Below, piece by piece: positions 7,491 to 14,502 of a stretch of 35,327 nt of DNA. The DNA comes from CAYPZL01 sp964415045. Its GTDB lineage: Bacteria; Planctomycetota; Phycisphaerae; Sedimentisphaerales; Anaerobacaceae. The stretch spans positions 1 through 35,327 of the forward strand of contig CAYPZL010000040.1 in assembly GCA_964415045.1 (NCBI GenBank), given 5' to 3'. The position numbers and the translations under genes were made by a program. Within the stretch, counting starts at the first letter, position 1. Each line of letters begins with the position of its first letter. Under the pieces are notes generated by a model. It did not search any database, was not told where the DNA came from, and worked only from the letters and a program-made list of their open reading frames with translations.

Positions 7491-8496
7491 GTGGTTTACC
7501 TCCGGCCGGAACGCGCTTGCACAGTCTGTCGATCAGGGGCGTTACGGCATTCATCAGGAGCACGGAAAACATTACACCTTCGGGGTATTCGCCCACGATT
7601 CGGATCAGCATCGTAATCGTTCCCACGCCGATTCCGAAGAGCCACATCCCGCGCCGCGTCAGCGGCGCCGTGACCGGGTCGGTCGCGATGAAGAACGCTC
7701 CGAGAAGCAACCCTCCACTGGTGAGGTGGAAGAAGGGCTGCATGTATGCATCCTGGTTTATCAGATAAGCGATACCGGCGAAAACGAACGCCGAGACCAG
7801 CACCGCCAGGGGAATATGAATACTGATGGTTCGTCGCAGCAGAAGGTAGATGCCGCCCAGCAGGACCGCGAGGGAGCTGGTTTCGCCCAGGCAGCCGCCG
7901 ACGGCGCCGGTGAGGGTGTGCTCGAATTGGCGCTCGCTGTAGATTTGGGCGCCGTTCTCATCCTTGATGGCCATTTTGCTCCAGGCTAGCGGGGTCGCCT
8001 GCGTTCGGGTGTTGACCATGTTCTCCGGCGCGATTTTGGGCAGGCCGGCGTCGACGGGGGCCGGCACGGTCCAGGTCGTCATCAACATGCCGAAGGAGGC
8101 GGTAAGGAAGGCCCGTCCGACCATGGCCGGGTTGAAGACGTTGGCCCCGAGCCCGCCGAAGACCATTTTGCCGACGACGATGGCCACGACCGAGCCGACC
8201 GCCGCGGCCCAGATCGGCAACGCCGGCGGCACCGAAAGCGCCAGCAGGATGCCGGTCACCACGGCGCTGAGGTCACCGACGGAGTTCGGTTTCCTGCGAA
8301 TCAGGTTGCAGACCCATTCGGTGGCGACGCACCACGCGACGCAGAAGGCGATCAGCAGCAGGGCGTGGATGCGAAAGAAGTAGCCCGCCGCCGCGATGGC
8401 CGGCACGAGACCGACGGCCACGTCCAGCATGACGCGCCGCGTCGACAGGGGCTTGCTGATATGCGGGGCGAACGTAACAGTAATGTTCTCGGGCAT
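7483..8496 (-). CDS. rnfD: Rnf complex subunit D
   Basis: RnfD is a membrane subunit with a covalent FMN and is thought to take part in ion translocation. The 337-residue protein shows the family opening SPHISK-like (TFAPHISKPLSTRRVMLDV), multiple hydrophobic helices, GANVFNPAMVGRAF and FIATDPVTAPLT. The flavinylation segment reads RTQATPLAWS with Thr168 as the expected acceptor; Gln stands where the usual SGAT/DGAT motif has Gly. The start is supported by GAGGA about eight bases upstream. The gene follows rnfC by 42 bp and overlaps rnfG by 8 nt. Confidence 0.94.
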   Translation of the reverse strand: MPENITVTFAPHISKPLSTRRVMLDVAVGLVPAIAAAGYFFRIHALLLIAFCVAWCVATEWVCNLIRRKPNSVGDLSAVVTGILLALSVPPALPIWAAAVGSVVAIVVGKMVFGGLGANVFNPAMVGRAFLTASFGMLMTTWTVPAPVDAGLPKIAPENMVNTRTQATPLAWSKMAIKDENGAQIYSERQFEHTLTGAVGGCLGETSSLAVLLGGIYLLLRRTISIHIPLAVLVSAFVFAGIAYLINQDAYMQPFFHLTSGGLLLGAFFIATDPVTAPLTRRGMWLFGIGVGTITMLIRIVGEYPEGVMFSVLLMNAVTPLIDRLCKRVPAGGKPRA

Positions 8497-8538
8497 CTAT
8501 CTGGTCCTCGGTGTCCCGTGTTTGAAATTCCGGCTCGA

Positions 8539-9912
8539 TTAGCCTGGCATCTTTTTTTTCTGGCGGGCGAGAAAGATCTTGCCCGTTTTGATGTAGCCGG
8601 TCAACTCAATGTTGGCGGGACAAACGTAACTGCAACAGCCACACTCGATGCAGGCGCTGATGTAGTAGCGCTCGGCCACATCCAGCAGATTATTCTTCAC
8701 CGCGTGGGCGATTTTCGTTGGGTTCAGGTTCTCCGGGCACACCTCGAGGCATCGGCCGCACCGGATGCATGCCGTTTGTTGCCGCTCGAACTTGGCTTTG
8801 CCGATCTGCTCTTTGGTTAGCACCGTCACGGCGCCGCCGGCCTTGGTGATCGGGGTGTTCAGGTCGGCGATGGCCGGGCCCATCATGGGGCCGCCCAGAA
8901 CAACTTTGACGCCGTCTGTTGTGATGCCGCCGCAATGATCGATCAGCGTCGCGACCGGTGTCCCGACGGGCACGTAGAAATTGCCGCGGCGGGTGACTCC
9001 TTCCCCGGTCACCGTGACCACGCGGTGTGTGAGCGGGCGGTGGTCCACGACGGCCTCGGCCACCGCGGCCGCCGTGGCGACGTTGCTGACCACCACGCCG
9101 ATATTCGGCGGAATGGCCCCGGTCGGCACCGTTTTGCCCAGGGCCGCTTTGATGAGCTGCCGTTCGCCGCCCTGGGGATATTTCGTTTTGACCGGCACCA
9201 CTTTGATCTTCTCGGTCAATCCCAACGCTTCCAGCGACGCGCCGATCTTCTCGATGGCCTTGGGTTTGTTGTCTTCAATCGCCACAAAGACGTTCGAGGC
9301 GCCGCAGGCTCTCTGGATCAGTTGAATGCCCGTGATGACCTGGTCCGTCCATTCGAGCATGACGCGATAATCGCACGTGATGTACGGTTCGCACTCGCAG
9401 GCGTTGATGAGCAGGGTCTCTTTGGGATTCTTCGGGTCGGGCTGAATCTTGATGCTCGTGGGAAACCCGGCGCCTCCCATACCGACGATCCCGGCTTCGC
9501 GCACGGCTTCGCAAATCTGCTCGCTTTCGTAGGCGGCAGGATCGAAGTCCCGCGGGCGACTGAAGGAAGGCTTTGCCGGCCGGGTTTCGGCGTCCGGCTC
9601 GATCACCACCGCCGGACTCCTGCCCAGAATCGGGTGAGATTGCAGAGAAACCTCTTTGACCTTCCCGCCGACCGGGCTGTGGACCGGCGCGCACACGAAG
9701 GCGTGGCATTCCCCGATCACCTGGCCGGCTTCGACCGTATCGCCTTTTTGGACGGCAGGTTGGCACGGCGCCCCGATATGCTGGCTGAGGAAGACGGCCA
9801 GGTGCGCCGCCGGAGGACCCGGCTGAATCTCCTGGTCCTCGGTCAGAGACTTGCTGTCGGGGGGATGGACCCCTCCGGCAAAAGACAGACTTTCTTGGGC
9901 AGTTATAGCCAT
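8539..9912 (-). CDS. rnfC: Rnf complex subunit C (NADH/FMN/Fe-S)
   Basis: RnfC is the peripheral subunit that binds NAD(H) and FMN and is related to NuoF/NqrF-type dehydrogenase modules. The 457-residue protein has the N-terminal barrel-like segment (GGVHPPDSKSLTE), the glycine-rich nucleotide-binding loop VGMGGAGFPTSIK, the FMN-region motif INACECEPYITCDYR, then KYPQGGERQLIKA. Two [4Fe-4S] motifs close the protein: CIRCGRCLEVCP and CIECGCCSYVCP. The length fits the short RnfC form without the Ala/Lys-rich extension of enterobacteria. It lies 17 bp downstream of the small membrane protein and is the first classical gene of the CDGEAB operon. Confidence 0.95.
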   Translation of the reverse strand: MAITAQESLSFAGGVHPPDSKSLTEDQEIQPGPPAAHLAVFLSQHIGAPCQPAVQKGDTVEAGQVIGECHAFVCAPVHSPVGGKVKEVSLQSHPILGRSPAVVIEPDAETRPAKPSFSRPRDFDPAAYESEQICEAVREAGIVGMGGAGFPTSIKIQPDPKNPKETLLINACECEPYITCDYRVMLEWTDQVITGIQLIQRACGASNVFVAIEDNKPKAIEKIGASLEALGLTEKIKVVPVKTKYPQGGERQLIKAALGKTVPTGAIPPNIGVVVSNVATAAAVAEAVVDHRPLTHRVVTVTGEGVTRRGNFYVPVGTPVATLIDHCGGITTDGVKVVLGGPMMGPAIADLNTPITKAGGAVTVLTKEQIGKAKFERQQTACIRCGRCLEVCPENLNPTKIAHAVKNNLLDVAERYYISACIECGCCSYVCPANIELTGYIKTGKIFLARQKKKMPG

Positions 9913-9929
9913 GATGACCCGTCCGGATA

Positions 9930-10220
9930 CTATGTGTTTCTATGAAGACGCTTGAGGATCAGGCTTACCGTCAGCATAACGCTGGCGGTGACGAACAGAG
10001 CCGACACAAAGGCTGCGGGCGTCTGGTACTTCTGCGCCACGGCGTTCGCCAGGAGCTGCCCCGAGACGCCAAGCGTGACCACAAATACGACGATGGGCAA
10101 CAGGAATGCGACGACGACCCCCAGGGCGACCGACGAGCCCTTGGATTGACCGAGTTGCTCGTATACCTTCTTGCAGTCGTGAGCCTGACTACAACCTTCA
10201 CAGAACTCTGAGTGTGCCAC
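9930..10220 (-). CDS. Small Cys-rich two-helix membrane protein (RseC-like)
   Basis: This 96-residue protein begins at a GTG and has an N-terminal Cys cluster CEGCSQAHDC followed by two membrane helices (about 33-57 and 66-88). The layout, cysteines then two adjacent helices, resembles the C-terminal half of RseC, a protein encoded with Rsx/Rnf in gammaproteobacteria; this comparison is from memory of the fold, not a search. The frame is open further upstream, but that would overlap the protease gene and the promoter. The GTG lies about 24 nt after the predicted transcription start, although its ribosome-binding site is weak. As the first gene of the rnf operon it may help assemble or reduce the complex. 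Confidence 0.65.
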   Translation of the reverse strand: MAHSEFCEGCSQAHDCKKVYEQLGQSKGSSVALGVVVAFLLPIVVFVVTLGVSGQLLANAVAQKYQTPAAFVSALFVTASVMLTVSLILKRLHRNT

Positions 10221-10250
10221 TGTTTCTGCTACCAAACAAAGAAAACTTGC

Positions 10251-10278
10251 ATTATACTTAATGGACCCTGTTCTGCAA
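10251..10278 (-). promoter_or_regulatory. Promoter of the rnf operon
   Basis: On the minus strand a -35 box TTGCAG (10278-10273) and a perfect -10 box TATAAT (10256-10251) are separated by 16 bp. Transcription should start near 10244, about 24 nt before the GTG of the small membrane protein. A TATACT on the plus strand (10253-10258) overlaps the -10 box and could serve the divergent protease gene, though its -35 is poor. Confidence 0.7.
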
Positions 10279-10308
10279 TCGAAATCGCGTAATTTTGGGG
10301 TAATGACT

Positions 10309-11160
10309 ATGCCGCGACGAGTTATCTTACTCGTGTGTTTGGCCTTTCTGAATTTCACAGCAGGCTGTGCGGTCAATCCTGTTACGGGGCAAGAGGAACT
10401 AATGTTCTTCTCTCCGGAACAGGATGTGAAACTGGGGCGCAAATACGCGCCCGCGATCGAGAAGGCGCTGAAAGGCCGGATTCCGGACGAAACGCTCCAG
10501 AGTTACGTTCATCGGATCGGTCAGCGTATCGCGCGTGTGTGCCATCGGCCGGATTTGTCCTATCATTTCACAGCCGTCGACGAGCCGAGCGAAAACGCGA
10601 TCGCCGTGCCCGGCGGGTACGTTTACATAACGAGAGGCCTCCTGGAGCGGCTGGAATCCGAGGCGCAACTGGCGGCGGTGCTGGCCCACGAGGTGGGGCA
10701 CGTGGTCGCTCGCGACACCATGGCTGCCATGAGCCGCCAGTATGGCATGGCGGCGCTGGTGGCGGCCGCACAAGTCAGCGGGGCGCCGTCCGACGTGACC
10801 CGAGGGGCCAGTTTCATCACGGCGGTGTTGTCCTTGCAGTACAGCCGGGAAGATGAACGGGATGCCGACCTGACGGGCCTGTCGTACATGGTGCAAGCGG
10901 GCTACGATCCGGAAGGCATGGTCGAGACGATGCACATCCTGCAGGAGCTTCAGACGGTGCGTCGGGTCGAGTTCTTTTCCACTCACCCGAATCCGGAGAG
11001 CCGCATCGCGTATCTGCAAGACCGCATCGCCCGGAAGTACGCTACGCTGGGCACGCTCAAGGAAGGCCGAGGGGAATACGAAGAGGCGGTCCTGTCGAGA
11101 CTCAAGGAACATAAGGGGTCGCGAAGGGCTCACATGTCGGGCCGGTCGTTCGGCAAATGA
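10309..11160 (+). CDS. M48-family metalloprotease lipoprotein
   Basis: This 283-residue zinc endopeptidase is of the M48 type (BepA/LoiP/Oma1-like), expected in the periplasm attached to the membrane and involved in envelope protein quality control. Residues 1-20 form a lipoprotein signal ending in the lipobox FTAGC, with Cys20 the lipidation site. The zinc motif HEVGH is at 127-131 and the downstream acidic ligand lies in REDERDADLTG (about 180-190). Segment VNPVTGQEELMFFS is typical of this branch. The ATG at 10309 was chosen because the signal peptide begins there and a GGGG stretch lies upstream; the frame is open from 10261. It is divergent from the rnf operon. Confidence 0.88.
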   Translation: MPRRVILLVCLAFLNFTAGCAVNPVTGQEELMFFSPEQDVKLGRKYAPAIEKALKGRIPDETLQSYVHRIGQRIARVCHRPDLSYHFTAVDEPSENAIAVPGGYVYITRGLLERLESEAQLAAVLAHEVGHVVARDTMAAMSRQYGMAALVAAAQVSGAPSDVTRGASFITAVLSLQYSREDERDADLTGLSYMVQAGYDPEGMVETMHILQELQTVRRVEFFSTHPNPESRIAYLQDRIARKYATLGTLKEGRGEYEEAVLSRLKEHKGSRRAHMSGRSFGK

Positions 11161-11162
11161 AA

Positions 11163-11191
11163 AGCCCGCCGGGTTGTGATGGGCGGGCTTG
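11163..11191 (+). terminator. Hairpin terminator after the M48 protease
   Basis: A 9-bp perfect stem (AAGCCCGCC paired with GGCGGGCTT) with an 11-nt loop begins three bases after the stop codon. Only a short T run follows on the plus strand. The A-run on the left would give a T-run on the minus strand, so it may also stop transcripts from the opposite side. Confidence 0.7.
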
Positions 11192-11309
11192 GGTCTGTCA
11201 CAACAAAACTCCACGGTGACCGGAAACCGATCGCGCTATCGGCGCAAATCGATCGCCCGACGCGCCGCACAGTGCCGCCTGTCGCGGAGTCGTCGCCGAG
11301 GGCGGCTTT

Positions 11310-11717
11310 CTACCTATTATTCAGACGCGCCTTTCGGATGGCCTCGGTCTGGCTGTGCTTGCATTTCGGGCAGCGGTCGGCGAAATCGTTCGGCACCGAG
11401 TTCTCGAAGAAAACCTCGCCGCACTTCTCGCACTTGTGAGCCTTGGCGATGCCGTCCTTGCCGCACTTCTCGCAGGTCAAGAGGGGCGTTATCATCATGG
11501 GGGTCGGATTGGCCCGGGCCTTCTCCTCCAGCTCCTCGTAGAAGCGTTTCTTGCTCATCTCGTACGAGGCGCCGCACTTTCGGCACTTCACCCAGATTTG
11601 CTCGGTTTCGTCGATGGTGCTGGTGCCGCCGGCGCCCCCACCCCGGGTTTTGACGAACACGAGGACCGCCACGATGATGCAGACGGCAATGACCACGGCG
11701 TAGATGGTGTTTTTCAT
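11310..11717 (-). CDS. Membrane-anchored zinc-ribbon protein, unknown function
   Basis: This 135-residue protein has one N-terminal membrane helix (about 4-22), a Gly-rich linker and a cytoplasmic or periplasmic metal-binding part with four Cys pairs: CRKCG, CEKCG, CEKCGE and CPKCK. The spacing suggests two zinc ribbons. GGGAGG lies about eight bases before the ATG, which supports the start strongly. It sits 119 bp downstream of the oxidoreductase-like gene on the same strand and converges with the M48 protease. I do not recognise the family. Confidence 0.8.
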   Translation of the reverse strand: MKNTIYAVVIAVCIIVAVLVFVKTRGGGAGGTSTIDETEQIWVKCRKCGASYEMSKKRFYEELEEKARANPTPMMITPLLTCEKCGKDGIAKAHKCEKCGEVFFENSVPNDFADRCPKCKHSQTEAIRKARLNNR

Positions 11718-11836
11718 AGCTCGGACCTCCCTAATTCAGTCAACCATTCGATGATGCGCCGGACGCGGTCTCTGAAAAAAGACCCGTTTCATTCTTAGAC
11801 CTCACGGGGAAACCATACCTTACCGGGCGTTTCATG

Positions 11837-12892
11837 TCAAATGGTAGTCGCCGTGCCCGACGGGTTTCGGCCCAATCGCAGGATTCGGGCCGGTTCCTCG
11901 GGGAATCCGGTTCGGGCCGACAGGTAGGCCGCTTCCAGCACGGCCATGTTGGCCAGATTCCCGGCGCCGGTGGCGATCAATCCGGATTCTTCCGGCATCG
12001 CGACGCTTTTGGCGAAGCTGGAGAGGAGCCGCTGCATGACGAGCGGTTCCTCTTCGTTGTATTCCCATTCCTGGTTGTCCTGCTCGTCGCCGGTCTCAAG
12101 CGTGACACGGTTCTCCGTCACCGTCAGCAGGGCGTTTCGGCCGTAGAGACGCAGGACCGACTCGTTGGGCTCGATTTCGTTTCGCCGGGTGGCCACGAGG
12201 TTGCCCACCAGGGCGTCGGTGAATTTCATCGACACCACCGCGGTGTCTTCGGTCAGATAGAGCCGCTGTTTTTTGTCGGGCGCCTGGTTGGTGTTCAGAG
12301 CGTAGACCTGCTGCGGCAGGGCGAAGTTCCAGAGGATTTGATCGACGACCTGGTAGCAATCGTGCATCAGGACGCCTCCGCCGGCCAGCTTCGGGTCGCT
12401 CCACCAGGCGGGCCGGCCGCCTCCGTCGGCGCGGCAAAACGCGGTGACCAGGAACACATGCTCGATGTGATTTTGGAGAATCAGCTCGTGGGCGGTGATA
12501 TAGCTGGATCGAAACCGCGCCGGGTTGGCGATGGCAAATTGCACCGTTGCGTTTTCCGCCATCTGCACGTACTCCAGCGCCTCCTCGAAGTTGCGGGCCG
12601 GCGGCGCCAGCTTGAGAATGTTGAACTTCTTTTTGAGAGCGGTTTTGAGATGTTCGTCGCAGGTGTGAACATCGGCGGCGACGAGCAGGCAGTCGAACTG
12701 GTTCTGAACGATGAGCTGGCGGAAATCCGTGTACGCCTGACAATCGTGTCGTGCGGCCGCTCTCTCGGCCCTCTGCGGGTCCTGGTCGGCCACCGCCTGA
12801 ATGTGAAAACAGTCAAGCTGGGCCGCCGCCTCGAGCAGCAGCCGCCCACGATCGTCGAGACCGAGAACAGCGGTGGAAAGACAGTCCTTCAT
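11837..12892 (-). CDS. Gfo/Idh/MocA-family protein with altered motifs
   Basis: This 351-residue protein has the fold pattern of Gfo/Idh/MocA oxidoreductases: an N-terminal Rossmann domain (VLGLDDRGR at 9-17) followed by an alpha/beta domain (AGGGVLMHDCYQVVDQILW from 170). Key motifs are unusual. The nucleotide loop reads GLDDRG rather than GxGxxG. The usual EKP motif is replaced by LKLAPPA (Lys94 retained). The catalytic GxH-type segment reads HDCYQVVDQ. It may be a divergent dehydrogenase or a non-catalytic relative. It lies 149 bp downstream of glyA on the same strand, and no good ribosome-binding site precedes its ATG. Confidence 0.75.
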   Translation of the reverse strand: MKDCLSTAVLGLDDRGRLLLEAAAQLDCFHIQAVADQDPQRAERAAARHDCQAYTDFRQLIVQNQFDCLLVAADVHTCDEHLKTALKKKFNILKLAPPARNFEEALEYVQMAENATVQFAIANPARFRSSYITAHELILQNHIEHVFLVTAFCRADGGGRPAWWSDPKLAGGGVLMHDCYQVVDQILWNFALPQQVYALNTNQAPDKKQRLYLTEDTAVVSMKFTDALVGNLVATRRNEIEPNESVLRLYGRNALLTVTENRVTLETGDEQDNQEWEYNEEEPLVMQRLLSSFAKSVAMPEESGLIATGAGNLANMAVLEAAYLSARTGFPEEPARILRLGRNPSGTATTI

Positions 12893-13041
12893 TTCGTGCG
12901 AATACGCCTGTATTGGAGTGCTTGTTGGCCGATGGTCTGATGAACACGCATGATGCCGTGAAACAACCGACTCTATCCCTGTTAATGCAACCTTGCCTTG
13001 TCCGCCGCCGGCCTACGACGCTTACGTCCTGCGGTCCACCG

Positions 13042-14316
13042 TCAATCCCGGCCGCCGGTCTTCGGCGGTATGATGAAGTGCTCGGGCACGGGAAACTGCG
13101 AGCACAGCAACAACACTTCTTTGCCGACCTGCTCGATGACGGAGTCCTTGTCGATGTTCTCGGCCACTTTGTGGATGAAGGCCGCAATTTGTTCGGCCTC
13201 CGGCTCTTTCATGCCCCGCGTGGTTATGGCCGGCGTTCCCAACCGCAGGCCGCTGGGATTGAAGGGCGGCGCCGGATCGCCTGGGACCGTGTTGTAGTTG
13301 GTGACGATGCGGGCCCGATCGAGCGCCTTGGCCAGCTTCTTGCCCGGGATGTCCTTGTTTCTCAGATCGATGAGGATCAGATGGTTATCGGTCCCGCCGG
13401 AGACCAGTTTGAATCCGTATTCCATCAGCTTCTCTGCCAGAGCCCTGGCGTTCTTGACGATCTGTTTGGCGTACGCGACGAACTCCGGGGTGTCGGCCTC
13501 GGCCATGGCCACGGCGATGGCCGTCAGCGTGTGCATGTGCGGGCCGCCCTGCAGGCCGGGGAAGACCGCGCGGTCCACCTTGTCGGCGTGCTCGGCTTTG
13601 CACAGCAACATGCCCCCGCGCGGACCCCGCAGGGTCTTGTGCGAGGTGGTCGATACGATGTCGGCATAGGGCACGGGGCTCTTGTGAATCCCGGCCACGA
13701 CCAGCCCGGCGATGTGGGCGATGTCACTGACGTGGTAGGCCCCGACCTCCCGGGCGATTTCGCCGAAAATCTCGAAGTCGATGGCCCGGGGGTAGGCGGT
13801 GGCGCCGGAGATGATCACGTTCGGGCGGTTCTTCCTGGCGTGATCGCGAATCATGTCATAGTCGAGCAGTCCGGTCTCGGTATTTACCATATAAGGCGCC
13901 GAATGGAAGAAGCGGCTCGTCAGCGAGACCTTCCAGCCGTGGGTCAGGTGCCCGCCGTGGAAGAGCGACATTCCCATAATGGTGTCACCCGGGTTGATCA
14001 GAGCCGCGTAGGCCGCCATATTCGCCACGGAGCCCGAATAGGGCTGGACGTTGGCGTGATCGGCCTGGAAGAGCTTCTTGGCGCGCTCCCGAGCCACTTT
14101 TTCGATCAGGTCGGTGACCTGCTGTCCCTCGTAGTACCGTTTGCCGGGATAGCCCTCGGCGTATTTATTCGTCAGGCAACTCGAACTGGCCATCATCACC
14201 GCCTGCGAGACGTAGTTTTCGGAGGGGATCAGGCGGATCGAGCCGCTCTGCCGAGCCTCTTCCTGGCGTATGAGTTCGTAAATCTGCGGGTCATACTGCT
14301 CCAGGGCCGTTATCAT
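13042..14316 (-). CDS. glyA: Serine hydroxymethyltransferase
   Basis: GlyA interconverts serine and glycine while loading one-carbon units onto tetrahydrofolate, using PLP in the cytoplasm. The 424-residue protein has the family landmarks LIPSENYVS, NKYAEGYPGKRYYEG, QPYSGSVANM, HGGHLTHG and the PLP-lysine motif STTSHKTLRGPRGG (Lys227). DIAHIAGLVVAG provides the PLP-contacting Asp and His. Start choice: a GTG exists at 14325, but GGGAG lies eight bases before the ATG at 14316, which is preferred. The C-terminus PPKTGGRD is short but the family core is complete. A well-formed promoter lies upstream. Confidence 0.95.
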   Translation of the reverse strand: MITALEQYDPQIYELIRQEEARQSGSIRLIPSENYVSQAVMMASSSCLTNKYAEGYPGKRYYEGQQVTDLIEKVARERAKKLFQADHANVQPYSGSVANMAAYAALINPGDTIMGMSLFHGGHLTHGWKVSLTSRFFHSAPYMVNTETGLLDYDMIRDHARKNRPNVIISGATAYPRAIDFEIFGEIAREVGAYHVSDIAHIAGLVVAGIHKSPVPYADIVSTTSHKTLRGPRGGMLLCKAEHADKVDRAVFPGLQGGPHMHTLTAIAVAMAEADTPEFVAYAKQIVKNARALAEKLMEYGFKLVSGGTDNHLILIDLRNKDIPGKKLAKALDRARIVTNYNTVPGDPAPPFNPSGLRLGTPAITTRGMKEPEAEQIAAFIHKVAENIDKDSVIEQVGKEVLLLCSQFPVPEHFIIPPKTGGRD

Positions 14317-14389
14317 TCCTGGCACTCCCGATACAGTCTGCGTGGAATTTCTCTCTGGTCCGTTGAAGTCGGATCACAACAAACCAATC

Positions 14390-14418
14390 TTTATAACACG
14401 CATTTCCCTTTTGTACAA
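14390..14418 (-). promoter_or_regulatory. Promoter of glyA
   Basis: Minus-strand -35 TTGTAC (14418-14413) and -10 TATAAA (14395-14390) with an exact 17-bp spacer. The transcript would start near 14383, giving a leader of about 67 nt. Confidence 0.65.
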
Positions 14419-14429
14419 GCATTTATTCA

Positions 14430-14460
14430 TTGACAATATTGAGCTGAATATTACGATAAA
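14430..14460 (+). promoter_or_regulatory. Candidate promoter of the TPR gene
   Basis: A consensus -35 TTGACA (14430-14435) is followed by GATAAA (14455-14460, 19-bp spacer) or ACGATA (14453-14458, 17-bp spacer). The site is divergent from, and only 11 bp away from, the glyA promoter. Confidence 0.4.
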
Positions 14461-14502
14461 CACTAGGGATACGTCGTTTGGGAAAAGAACCTACGTTAGG
14501 AT

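Noticed and set aside
11767..11784. Small hairpin GGTCT...AGACC as a terminator between the oxidoreductase-like and zinc-ribbon genes
   Set aside because: The stem is only 5 bp; too weak to call.
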